This document shows, piece after piece, positions 1 through 7,636 of a DNA stretch of 64,000 nucleotides. A model generated the notes under the pieces. That model was not told the DNA's origin and did not search any database. It was given only the letters and a program-made list of their open reading frames with translations. The translations under genes and the position numbers were made by a program. The stretch comes from Planomonospora sp. ID67723. GTDB taxonomy: Bacteria > Actinomycetota > Actinomycetes > Streptosporangiales > Streptosporangiaceae. Numbering within the stretch: the stretch's first letter is position 1; every line of letters begins with the position of its first letter. The stretch is from NCBI RefSeq assembly GCF_015711605.1, contig NZ_JABTEZ010000005.1:682001-746000 (forward strand), in the 5' to 3' direction.

Positions 1-1
1 G

Positions 2-457
2 GCCTCGGCGGTGTCGAAGCTGCGGGACCTCCGCGGGTTCGCGGGATCGGTGCCGGCGCTGGTCCCGGTCAGGCCCGGCCTCGCCCGCCCGCTGGCGGTG
101 GGCGTCGTCGCCGCGGAGACGGCGGTACCGGTCCTGCTGGCGATACCGCCGACGGCCCGGTACGGCTTCGCGCTCGCCTGCGTCCTTCTCGCCGCGTTCA
201 CCGCCGCCGTCGCCGCCGCCCTGCGGGGCGGGCGCCGGGCGCCGTGCCGGTGCTTCGGAGCCTCCGGCGTGCCCGTCGGCCGCCGCCACCTCATCCGCAA
301 CGGCGCGTTGCTGGTCACCGCCGTACTCGGCGCTCTGGCGCCCCAGGGCTTCCCGCCACCGGCCGGCCTGGCGGTGGCGGGCGCGGCGGGCCTCGCCGGA
401 GCGGTCCTGGTCATTTCCCTCGACGACATCGTCGACCTGTTCGCGAGGAGTCACTGA
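2..457 (+). CDS. MauE/DoxX-like redox-associated membrane protein (5' partial)
   Basis: The reading frame is open to the left edge, so the N-terminus is missing. A GTG at position 11 is in frame but need not be the start. The visible protein is almost entirely hydrophobic, with about four transmembrane segments and a short Cys-x-Cys-Phe-Gly motif (APCRCFG) near the middle. That layout is typical of the MauE branch of the DoxX superfamily, membrane proteins that work with thioredoxin-like partners in disulfide chemistry outside the membrane. The stop overlaps the ATG of the next gene (ATGA-type overlap at 455-459), so the two are translationally coupled. The membrane location and the partnership with the downstream CxxC protein are well supported. 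The exact substrate is unknown and is probably encoded to the left of the window. Confidence 0.75.
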   Translation, partial: ASAVSKLRDLRGFAGSVPALVPVRPGLARPLAVGVVAAETAVPVLLAIPPTARYGFALACVLLAAFTAAVAAALRGGRRAPCRCFGASGVPVGRRHLIRNGALLVTAVLGALAPQGFPPPAGLAVAGAAGLAGAVLVISLDDIVDLFARSH

Positions 458-990
458 TGCCCTACCTTGTCGCCGCCGTGGTGCTGCTCGGCGCGCTGTG
501 CCTGCTGAACCTGCTGCTCACGATCGGAATCCTGCGCCGGATGAGGGCACAGGCCGACCGGTTCGCCGGGCCGCCGCCCGCGTTGGGACCGGGTTCCTCC
601 GTCGGGGAGTTCACCGCCGTGACGACCGGCGGCGAGCTGGTGTCCCACGACACCCTGACCGGGGTGGTCGGGTTCTTCTCCGCCGACTGCGAAGCCTGCC
701 ACGAGCTGCTGCCGCGCTTCGTCGAGCAGGCACGGGAGCTGAGCCGCGAGGACGTGCTGGTGGTGTTCGGCGGCGAGGACGAGGCGGCGGTGCGGGCCCT
801 CGCCGCGGTGGCCCGCGTCGTCGTCGCCGGCCGTGACGGCGGACTGGTGGCGCGCGCGTTCCAGAACACCTGGACCCCCATGCTGTACCTGATCGGTGAC
901 GACCGGAAAGTCGCCGCCGTGGGCGCCCGGATGGAGGAACTGCCGCTCCGGGACCGGCGTGAGCGCACTGCAGGCAAGGGGCCGCGGTGA
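457..990 (+). CDS. Membrane-anchored thioredoxin-like protein (TlpA/MauD type)
   Basis: This 177-residue protein has one N-terminal transmembrane segment (about residues 3-25) followed by an extracytoplasmic thioredoxin-like domain. The redox-active pair is Cys78-Glu-Ala-Cys81, in the usual place after the second strand (VVGFFSADCEACHEL), and a cis-Pro-like TWTP motif lies near residue 140. Such proteins reduce or form disulfides on exported substrates, and MauD/TlpA types are routinely paired with MauE-like membrane proteins, as here. The gene overlaps the genes on both sides by a few bases: ATG at 457 on the upstream stop, and its stop overlaps the GTG of the ABC exporter. The ATG at 457 was chosen over the longer frame beginning at 244 because the extra residues lie inside the upstream gene and have shadow-frame composition. 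Confidence 0.82.
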   Translation: MPYLVAAVVLLGALCLLNLLLTIGILRRMRAQADRFAGPPPALGPGSSVGEFTAVTTGGELVSHDTLTGVVGFFSADCEACHELLPRFVEQARELSREDVLVVFGGEDEAAVRALAAVARVVVAGRDGGLVARAFQNTWTPMLYLIGDDRKVAAVGARMEELPLRDRRERTAGKGPR

Positions 991-2822
991 GCGGTGACCG
1001 GCAGGGGGGGCCGCGCGTCGGCGCGCGGGAACTGCGCGCCGCCGCCTCGGAGGCCGTCTCGCTCATCTGCCGGTCGGCTACGGCGGACGTGACGCGGTTG
1101 CTGCTGATGACCCTGGTCTCGGCCGCGGCGCCGGTCGCGACCGCATGGCTGACCAAGCTCGTGCTCGACCGGCTGGCGTCCCCGCACGGGGCGGTCGGCG
1201 GCCTGGCACTCGGGCTGATCGTCACCGGCCTGGGCGCCGCCGCCCTGCCGGTGACGATCCGCTACCTGCGGGCCCAGATCGGCCGGTCCGCCGGTCTGGT
1301 CGCGACCGAACGGCTGTTCACTGCGGGCGAGCGCCAGGTCGGCCTGCGCAACTACGAGGACCCGGCCTTCCAGGACCGGCTCCGGCTGGCGCAGGAAGGC
1401 ACCGGCCGCGTCGCCGAGCTGGTGGACGGCGCCGGCAACGCCCTCGGCGGCGTGCTGTCCCTCGTCGGTTTCGTGGCCTCCATGCTGGTGCTCAGTCCCG
1501 TGATGACCGTCGTGGTGCTCCTGGCCGCCCTTCCCGCGCTCGTCGCCGAGCTCCACCTCGCTCGGCGCCGGTCGAGCATGGAGTGGAGCATCGAACGGTT
1601 CTACCGGCGGGAGTTCTTCTACAGTCAGTTGCTCACGGGAGTCGCCGCGGCCACGGAGATCCGCCTTTTCGCCGTCGGGGCGTTCCTGCGCGCCCGGATG
1701 ATGGACGAGCGGCGGTCGGCGAACGCCGCCATGCGGCGGATGGACCTCCGGGAGCTCCGCGCCCAGGGAGGCCTGACGGTGCTGAGCGCGGCGGTGGCCG
1801 GAGCAGGCCTGTGGTGGGCGCTCGCGGCGGCGCGGCGTGGCGAGTTGAGCATCGGAGACGTCTCCATGTTCCTCGCGGCCGTCATCGGTGTGCAGTCCGC
1901 TCTGGCGTCCCTGACGTCGGCCGTCTCCGGCGGGCAGGCACGGCTGCTGGCCTTCGCCCACTACGTCGCCGTCGTCACGGCCGAACCGGACCTCCCGCGA
2001 GCCGAGCGGGGGCATGCGCCACGGCTGCGGCACGGCATCGAGCTGCGGGATGTGTGGTTCCGCTACAGCGACGATCATCCCTGGGTTCTGCGCGGGGTCG
2101 ACCTGACGATCCCCCGCGGATGCGCCGTCGCGCTCGTCGGGCTGAACGGCGCCGGGAAGAGCACGCTCGTCAAGCTGCTGTGCCGGATGTACGACCCGAC
2201 CCGGGGGCAGATCCTCTGGGACGGGGCGGATCTGCGCGACATCCCCCCGGCCATGCTGCGGGAGCGTATCAGCGCCGTGTTCCAGGACCACATGAACTAC
2301 GACATGACGGCCGTCGACAACATCGGCCTGGGCGACCTGACCGCGCTGGGGGAGCGCGGGCGGATCGAGGAGGCGGCCGCGCTCGCGGGGCTGCACGACA
2401 AGCTCGCCGGGCTTCCCCGGGGATACGACACGCCGCTCACCCGTATGTTCGTGATCGGGAAGGACAAGGAGGACGACCCGGTGACCGGCGTCGTCCTCTC
2501 CGGCGGGCAGTGGCAGCGTCTCGCGCTGGCCCGGGCCTTCGTGCGCGAGGGCAGCGATCTGATGATCCTCGACGAGCCCAGCGCCGGTCTGGACCCCGAA
2601 GCCGAGCACGAGATCCACACCCGTATGCGGGAGCACCGCACGGGCCGTACCAGTCTGCTGATCTCCCATCGGCTCAGCGCCGTCCGCGACGCGGACCGCA
2701 TCGCCGTCCTGGACGACGGGCGCATCGTCGAGCACGGGCCGCACGAGGCCCTGCTCGCCGCAGGCGGCGGCTACGCCCGGCTGTTCCGCCTCCAGGCGGC
2801 CGGATACCAGGAGGCTCTGTGA
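987..2822 (+). CDS. ABC exporter, fused membrane and ATPase domains
   Basis: This 611-residue half-transporter has the normal exporter layout: about six transmembrane helices in residues 30-330, then an ATP-binding domain. The Walker A motif (GLNGAGKST, near residue 384), ABC signature (LSGGQWQR, near 504), Walker B (LMILDEPSAG, near 525) and H-loop histidine (ISHRLS, near 560) are all intact, so it should be active as a dimer. No N-terminal C39 peptidase domain is present. If it exports a leader peptide, cleavage must come from another enzyme, and the S26 peptidase overlapping its stop codon is the obvious candidate. The GTG start at 987 overlaps the previous stop. It could export a peptide, lipid or small molecule; the redox and protease neighbours favour a peptide. 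Confidence 0.85.
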   Translation: MSGDRQGGPRVGARELRAAASEAVSLICRSATADVTRLLLMTLVSAAAPVATAWLTKLVLDRLASPHGAVGGLALGLIVTGLGAAALPVTIRYLRAQIGRSAGLVATERLFTAGERQVGLRNYEDPAFQDRLRLAQEGTGRVAELVDGAGNALGGVLSLVGFVASMLVLSPVMTVVVLLAALPALVAELHLARRRSSMEWSIERFYRREFFYSQLLTGVAAATEIRLFAVGAFLRARMMDERRSANAAMRRMDLRELRAQGGLTVLSAAVAGAGLWWALAAARRGELSIGDVSMFLAAVIGVQSALASLTSAVSGGQARLLAFAHYVAVVTAEPDLPRAERGHAPRLRHGIELRDVWFRYSDDHPWVLRGVDLTIPRGCAVALVGLNGAGKSTLVKLLCRMYDPTRGQILWDGADLRDIPPAMLRERISAVFQDHMNYDMTAVDNIGLGDLTALGERGRIEEAAALAGLHDKLAGLPRGYDTPLTRMFVIGKDKEDDPVTGVVLSGGQWQRLALARAFVREGSDLMILDEPSAGLDPEAEHEIHTRMREHRTGRTSLLISHRLSAVRDADRIAVLDDGRIVEHGPHEALLAAGGGYARLFRLQAAGYQEAL

Positions 2823-3292
2823 ACCCCCTTTTCCCCGCCGCCGGGACGCTGCTGAGCGCGGGCCTGCTGGTGCTCTGGGCCCGCCGCGCTCTCCTGGCCG
2901 CCACGGTCGACGGCACGAGCATGGAACCGGCGCTGCGGCCCGGGGACCGCCTGCTGGTCCGCAGGACGAAGCGGGTCCGCGCCGGACAGGTCGTCGTCTT
3001 CGTGTGCCCCGACCCGCCGCACATCGAAGAGCCCGTACCCGAGGAGGACCGTCCGCTCCTCGTCAAGCGGGCCGTGGCCGTACCGGGCGACCTCGTGCCC
3101 GCCGGATGGGCGGACCCGGACACCCATGAGATAGCCGGGACGGTGGTGCCGGAAGGCTCCCTCGTCGTGCTGGGCGACAACCGGGTGGAGAGCTGGGACT
3201 CCCGGCACTACGGTTTCGTGCGCCGTGACCGCTTCGTCGGCGTCGTGATCCGTCGCCTGCACCGGGTGGCGGTGAACGGCGGCACCCCGTAG
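2819..3292 (+). CDS. Small S26 family signal peptidase
   Basis: A 157-residue type I signal peptidase-like protein with a single N-terminal membrane segment. The catalytic Ser34 lies in GTSMEPALRPGD (box B) and the general-base Lys83 in LLVKRAVAVPGD (box D). The family's terminal GDN...SWDSR box E is at about residues 118-130. It is shorter than housekeeping LepB, as is common for accessory S26 enzymes encoded beside secretion or peptide-maturation genes. The GTG at 2819 overlaps the ABC exporter's TGA (GTGA), showing translational coupling. Its probable role is to cleave the leader of the substrate exported by this cassette. It is the last gene of the operon: the next gene is convergent and only 43 bases separate the stops. 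Confidence 0.85.
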   Translation: MNPLFPAAGTLLSAGLLVLWARRALLAATVDGTSMEPALRPGDRLLVRRTKRVRAGQVVVFVCPDPPHIEEPVPEEDRPLLVKRAVAVPGDLVPAGWADPDTHEIAGTVVPEGSLVVLGDNRVESWDSRHYGFVRRDRFVGVVIRRLHRVAVNGGTP

Positions 3293-3335
3293 CCGGCGAA
3301 CGGGTCCGGTTCACCCGGCCGGAGCCGGAGGACGG

Positions 3336-4247
3336 TCAGTCCTCCGGTGCTGCGCCGGCCCGCACTATCTCGCGGACGGCGTCGCCGTAGAGGCGGAACA
3401 GCCGGGGGGCCGAGGCGAGGTCGGCCCGCCGGAGCAGTTCCTCCCAGCACCGGGCGACCAGGGCCCGCGCCCGCACGCCCGGCCAGGGCCGGGGGAGCAG
3501 TTCAGGCGGGAGCAGCGGATCGGGTTCGGCGGCGCGGGTGAACTCGGCGGCGAGCTCGATCGAGATGGTGAGAACCTCCTCCCGCGCCAGGGGTGTCGCG
3601 CCGCGCAGCCGGGCCAGGCGGGACTCGGCGATGTCGCCGAGCCGCTCGTGCGCCCGGGCGACGCGCTCCAGCGGCCAGAGCCGGCGGGCCAGTGAGCGCG
3701 GGTCGTCCTCTCCTCCGACGCGCAGGTCACGGCTGGTGAGGAGGGTGACGAACCCGGTGACGCCGAGCCTGCCGGCCTCGGCCTCGACGAGGTCCTCCCA
3801 CGCGTTCGCCGAGACGTACAGGCCGCCGTGCACGGGTGCGCCGCCGAGCCCGACGATGGCCTCGCGCAGCGCGTCACGGGAGGATCTGGCCGCCTCCGGC
3901 ACCGCGAAGGCCACCAGGTGCCAGACCCCGTCCCAGGGGGCCTGCCCGTGATCCTGGCGGTACATGTACCGCATGAACTCGGCGTTGGGGGCCATCGACC
4001 GGCGGATGTCGTCGGCCGCCCGCAGCACCGCCCTGCGGCCCCGCCCCTCCTGGGTGAGCTGTCCCTCCGCGATGAGGCGCTTGAGACAGAGCCGCACCTG
4101 CTGGTCGGTCATGCCGAGCGCGGCGGCGACGGCGTAGAGCTCGCCGGCGTCGACCGTCCCGTCCTCGCGGATCATCCCCTCCACCAGGGTTCTGGTGGGG
4201 ACCTCCACGGCGTCGCCGCCCGGCCCCGCCGCATTCCTGCCGGCCAT
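3336..4247 (-). CDS. PaaX-family transcriptional regulator
   Basis: A 303-residue PaaX-like repressor. An N-terminal winged-helix segment (residues about 15-75) is followed by the family's central domain with the hallmark WDGVWHLVAFAVPEAARSSRD (residues about 105-125) and a long helical C-terminus. PaaX proteins usually repress catabolic genes and are released by an acyl-CoA or aryl-CoA ligand. It is divergent from the alpha/beta hydrolase at 4329, and the 80-base gap contains an inverted repeat (4283-4297), so it probably controls both itself and that hydrolase. The ATG at 4247 was preferred over an in-frame ATG at 4271 because a purine-rich GGCGGAGAG precedes the former; the longer start would add eight residues. 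Confidence 0.8.
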   Translation of the reverse strand: MAGRNAAGPGGDAVEVPTRTLVEGMIREDGTVDAGELYAVAAALGMTDQQVRLCLKRLIAEGQLTQEGRGRRAVLRAADDIRRSMAPNAEFMRYMYRQDHGQAPWDGVWHLVAFAVPEAARSSRDALREAIVGLGGAPVHGGLYVSANAWEDLVEAEAGRLGVTGFVTLLTSRDLRVGGEDDPRSLARRLWPLERVARAHERLGDIAESRLARLRGATPLAREEVLTISIELAAEFTRAAEPDPLLPPELLPRPWPGVRARALVARCWEELLRRADLASAPRLFRLYGDAVREIVRAGAAPED

Positions 4248-4282
4248 CTCTCCGCCTCTCGCATCTATCATTCATGCTACGG

Positions 4283-4297
4283 TCGTTCAACGAACGA
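4283..4297. promoter_or_regulatory. Probable operator between PaaX-like regulator and hydrolase
   Basis: A perfect inverted repeat, TCGTTC-AAC-GAACGA, sits in the short intergenic region between the two divergent genes, in the only AT-richer stretch nearby. This is the expected position of a shared operator for the divergent PaaX-like regulator. Binding is inferred, not shown. Confidence 0.5.
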
Positions 4298-4328
4298 TAG
4301 TTTAGCCTGTGTGAACATGGAGGCCGCA

Positions 4329-5402
4329 GTGAACCCCGCACCATCCTCATCCACCTCCGCCCGCCCGAGGCGCAAGCGTTCCGGATGGCGCCGGCTGCTG
4401 CTGTGCGCGGCGGCCCTCGTGACCCTGCTGCTGGCGGGCGGAGGGTGGGTGGCCTACCAGCACACTTACGACCTCCGGGAGGAGCCGGTGACCATCACCG
4501 GCGGCGCGCAGCCGCTGAAGGGCGTGCTCGCCCTGCCGCCGGAGGGCCGCGGGCCTTTCGGTCTGGTGGTGTTCGTCCACGGTGACGGTCCGATCGACGC
4601 CACGCACGAGACCTTCTACCGCCCGGCGTGGGAGTCGCTCGCCCGCGCGGGCTACGCCTCCCTGTCGTGGAACAAGCCGGGCCTGAACGGCGCCCCGGGC
4701 AACTGGCTGCACCAGAGCATGGAGGACCGGGCCGAGGAGACGGCGGATGCCATCGCCTGGGCGAAGACCCGCAAGGACATCGACCCGGACCGCATCGGGC
4801 TGTGGGGCGCCAGCCAGGCCGGCTGGGTGCTGCCCAAGGTCGCCGCGCGCATGCCCGAACTGAGATTCGTCATCGCCGTCTCCCCGGCGATCAACTGGCT
4901 GCGGCAGGGCCGCTACAACCTGCTGGCCGAGCTGCGGGCGGAGAACGCCTCACAGCAGGAGATCGACGCCGCGGTGGCCCGCAGCGACAGGACACGGGAA
5001 CTGCTGCGGAAGGGCGCGACCTTCGAGCAGTACCGGGCCGCGGTCGGCGACGTGAACGGCATGACTCCCGACCGGTGGCGGTTCATCCTGGCCAACCACA
5101 CCTCCGACGCCTCCGAGGACCTGGCGAAGATGCGGGCTCCGGTCCTGCTGATGCTGGGCGGCCACGACCTCAACGTCGACGTCGCCGACACCGAGAAGAC
5201 CTACCGCAAGCTGCTGCGCCGCCCCGGCCAGCTGCGGGTGCGGCACTATCCGGACGCCACCCACTCCCTGGTGCCCAAGGACGTCGAGGACTCGGAACTC
5301 AAGGCGTTCGCCCTGGCCGTGGCGGCTCCCCGCTCGCTGTCCGCCGAGGGGTACCTGGAGGACCTGCGGCGCTACGTGACGGAGATCGATTCCCGGAGGT
5401 GA
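4329..5402 (+). CDS. Membrane-anchored alpha/beta hydrolase
   Basis: A 357-residue protein with a basic N-terminus and one transmembrane segment (about residues 25-45), followed by an alpha/beta-hydrolase domain. The oxyanion strand reads VVFVHGDGP, the nucleophile elbow GLWGASQAG (Gly-x-Ser-x-Gly with Ser as nucleophile), the acid is probably in GGHDLNVDV, and the catalytic His in YPDATHSLV. The organisation resembles the dienelactone-hydrolase/acyl-peptidase type. The GTG at 4329 was chosen because GGAGG at 4319-4323 stands five bases upstream; an ATG at 4317 overlaps that ribosome-binding site and is unlikely to be used. It is divergent from the PaaX-like regulator and probably regulated by it. 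Substrate unknown. Its 3' end overlaps the convergent hydrolase gene. Confidence 0.78.
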   Translation: MNPAPSSSTSARPRRKRSGWRRLLLCAAALVTLLLAGGGWVAYQHTYDLREEPVTITGGAQPLKGVLALPPEGRGPFGLVVFVHGDGPIDATHETFYRPAWESLARAGYASLSWNKPGLNGAPGNWLHQSMEDRAEETADAIAWAKTRKDIDPDRIGLWGASQAGWVLPKVAARMPELRFVIAVSPAINWLRQGRYNLLAELRAENASQQEIDAAVARSDRTRELLRKGATFEQYRAAVGDVNGMTPDRWRFILANHTSDASEDLAKMRAPVLLMLGGHDLNVDVADTEKTYRKLLRRPGQLRVRHYPDATHSLVPKDVEDSELKAFALAVAAPRSLSAEGYLEDLRRYVTEIDSRR

Positions 5403-6342
5403 TCCCGGTGCCGTGCCCGCCCGACGGCGCCGCACCGGGTGGCCGGCCGGGGTGAGGGCCCGCATCCCGTACGGCACCGGCGACCGCCGAGCTTCCCCGG
5501 GCACCGAGCGTGATCGTGTAGTGGTTGACGCCGTCCACGGTCGACTCGGCGGCCCCGGGCAGCCACTCCGCGGCCCTTCCGGGGGAGTACAGCGGCGCGT
5601 GCGGTTCGTCCAGCATGCCCCGGGCCGCGCGGAGGAAGACGGCGGGCACGGGGAGGGAGCGGGGACGGACGCCGGGCAGTGCGTACACCTCGGGTGCGTC
5701 GGCGAGCGCGGCCTCGAGACGGCACGCCGCCGCGAACCCGCCCGCCGCCTCCACCAGGTCGTAGTCCGCGTAGGCGGCGCACGCCTCGGTCCAGTCGGCG
5801 AACGCCGGATGCGCGCGCCACAGGTCGTGATACTCCGCCCGGGTCCCGAAGGTCCGCCTCAGCCGGGCCAGCACCGGTCCCACCGTGCGTTCGATCGCCT
5901 GCGGCACGTCGTGCGCGCCGACCGGCAGGGGCAGCGGCGCGCCGCCGTCCGCCAGGACCACCCGGTCGACCAGGCGCGGGTGGCGCCGGGCGGTCTCGGC
6001 CACGACGAACCCGCCCATCGAGTGCCCGGCCAGGACGGCGGGCCCGCCTCCGTAGCGGCGGATCACCGCCGCGAGGTCGTCGGCGTGCACCGCCATGCCG
6101 TACGGCGCGGGCAGGTCCCGGCTGCCTCCCCGGCCGCGCAGGTCCACCGCGACGAACCGGTGGTCGCGCCCCAGCTCCGGGCCGACCAGCGTCCACGCCA
6201 TGTGCGAGGAGGTGATGCCGTGGGCGGCCACGACCAGAGGTCCCCGGTCCCCCCACACGCCGACCCGGAGGTCACCGCCCCGGACGGGGACGTCCTCGCG
6301 CCGGTAGCCCGGCGCCCGGCGGCGGTCCGGCACCGCGGTCAC
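5299..6342 (-). CDS. Alpha/beta hydrolase with an unusual C-terminal tail
   Basis: A 347-residue alpha/beta hydrolase. The HG oxyanion motif (VAAHGITSSHMAW) is followed by the nucleophile elbow AGHSMGG and a late catalytic His in GVNHYTITL near residue 276. The fold is complete by about residue 290. The remaining 55 or so residues are Pro/Gly/Arg/Ser-rich, have no domain character, and are encoded antisense to the last 104 bases of the convergent hydrolase gene. The natural stop may therefore have been lost, or a frameshift may have extended the frame. An N-terminal Arg-rich stretch precedes the first strand. It belongs to the epoxide-hydrolase/haloperoxidase-like branch; substrate unknown. 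The next gene (to 6392) is on the same strand 49 bases upstream, so the two hydrolases may form an operon. Confidence 0.72.
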   Translation of the reverse strand: MTAVPDRRRAPGYRREDVPVRGGDLRVGVWGDRGPLVVAAHGITSSHMAWTLVGPELGRDHRFVAVDLRGRGGSRDLPAPYGMAVHADDLAAVIRRYGGGPAVLAGHSMGGFVVAETARRHPRLVDRVVLADGGAPLPLPVGAHDVPQAIERTVGPVLARLRRTFGTRAEYHDLWRAHPAFADWTEACAAYADYDLVEAAGGFAAACRLEAALADAPEVYALPGVRPRSLPVPAVFLRAARGMLDEPHAPLYSPGRAAEWLPGAAESTVDGVNHYTITLGARGSSAVAGAVRDAGPHPGRPPGAAPSGGHGTGITSGNRSPSRSAAGPPGTPRRTASGEPPRPGRTP

Positions 6343-6391
6343 CGCTCCGCGGAAGCGCGCGCCGGGCCGCCCGAGCCGTCCGCCGGGCGGT

Positions 6392-7456
6392 TCACCGCGC
6401 CGCTCCGCTCGTCACGCCCTCCACCACGCCGCGCAGCAGCCCGGCGAAGTCGGCGGCGCGCTCGATGTGCGGGCTGTGGCCCACCCCGGCGTAGACGACC
6501 TCCTCGTAGGCGCCGCCCGCCGCGGCGTACCGTTCGAGCACGGCCCTGGTCTGGGCGATCATCGCCTGCGGCGGGCACAGCTCCTCGCCCGGCCAGCCGG
6601 GCACCAGGCCGAGCCTGCCGAGATTGGCGAGGTCGAACAGCGACGTGTCGGAGACGATCTGGTCGGCGTCACCGCGCACCCAGGTCACCTTCGGCTTGCC
6701 GGGGACCGCCACCAGGTCGTCGGCGATGCCGAACCAGCGCGGGGACATGGCGTTGAGCACGCCGTACCGCCCGGCGGCGACACCGGGCCACTCCTCGGCG
6801 GCGGCCGGGTCACCCGGGTAGTTGCCCTCGGCGACCGCGGTGGACAGCACGGTGTCGAGCAGCAGCTCCTCGTCCGCGCCGAGGCTGGCGGGGTCGGCGA
6901 CGTAGTACGTCCGCAGGATCATCCGGGGACTGGCGGGAGAGTCGGCGGTGCGGTCGCCGGCGGCCAGGCGCTCCACGAAGTCGGGATTGGCCGCGCCCGC
7001 CCCGCCCAGCCCGAAGCCGTACGGCGACAGCGGCGCCTCCAGCACCAGCCCGGCGACCCGCTCCGGGGCGTCGACCAGCAGCTGCATCGCCACGCCGCCG
7101 CCCATCGAGTGCCCCACCACCACCGGGCGCGCGCCCGCCGGGAAGACCTCCTCCGCCTCCAGCAGGGCGGCCAGGTCGTCGGCGAAGTCCCGCAGCCCGC
7201 GGGTGGCGTCGACGGGGACCGTGTCGGTCCCGCCGTAACCCCGGAGGTCCGGGGCGACGACGCGCCAGTGCGCGGGCAGATGCCGTACCAGCGGCTCCCA
7301 GAACGCCCCCGAGGAGCAGTTGCCGTGGACGAGCAGCACGGGCGGGCCGTCGATCGGTCCCCGAAGCAGCAGGTTGTGCCGGAGACCGCGCGCGGTGAGT
7401 TCCATGTACGGCATCCTGGCAGGCGTGTTCCGGCGGGCAATGTGGCCGGACGCCAT
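6392..7456 (-). CDS. Alpha/beta hydrolase
   Basis: A 354-residue alpha/beta hydrolase with clear family landmarks: VLLVHGNCSSGAFW (oxyanion hole), APDLRGYGGTD, the nucleophile elbow VGHSMGGGVAM, the acid in WVRGDADQIVSD and the catalytic His in AGVGHSPHIE near the C-terminus. The cap domain is large (about residues 155-265). The start is uncertain. ATG 7456 has a GGGGAAGAG sequence just upstream; ATG 7414 would give a protein beginning at the first conserved strand but lacks a well-placed ribosome-binding site; the frame itself runs to 7519. Substrate is not predictable from sequence. It sits upstream of the other hydrolase and downstream of the SWIM gene on the same strand, separated from the latter by 180 bases in which I see no other gene. 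Confidence 0.75.
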   Translation of the reverse strand: MASGHIARRNTPARMPYMELTARGLRHNLLLRGPIDGPPVLLVHGNCSSGAFWEPLVRHLPAHWRVVAPDLRGYGGTDTVPVDATRGLRDFADDLAALLEAEEVFPAGARPVVVGHSMGGGVAMQLLVDAPERVAGLVLEAPLSPYGFGLGGAGAANPDFVERLAAGDRTADSPASPRMILRTYYVADPASLGADEELLLDTVLSTAVAEGNYPGDPAAAEEWPGVAAGRYGVLNAMSPRWFGIADDLVAVPGKPKVTWVRGDADQIVSDTSLFDLANLGRLGLVPGWPGEELCPPQAMIAQTRAVLERYAAAGGAYEEVVYAGVGHSPHIERAADFAGLLRGVVEGVTSGAAR

Positions 7457-7636
7457 ACTCTTCCCCGTTCCGGTGTCGTCTCCGCCCGGGGCGTCTCCCA
7501 CCGGCATCCACACGCGCATGCCGGCCGGACCGCGGTTTGCCCCACCGGCGGTACGGCGGCAGCCGCGACACCGGGGCTCAGGCGCCGGCGTGGGCCCGGT
7601 CCGGCGGCAGCTCGAAGTCGTCGCTCTGCCAGGCGG

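Noticed and set aside
462-2744. Long 760-residue frame on the minus strand opposite the thioredoxin-like and ABC exporter genes
   Set aside because: Composition is Arg/Gly/Pro/His-rich with no domain. The plus-strand genes under it have intact catalytic motifs, so it is a GC-driven shadow.
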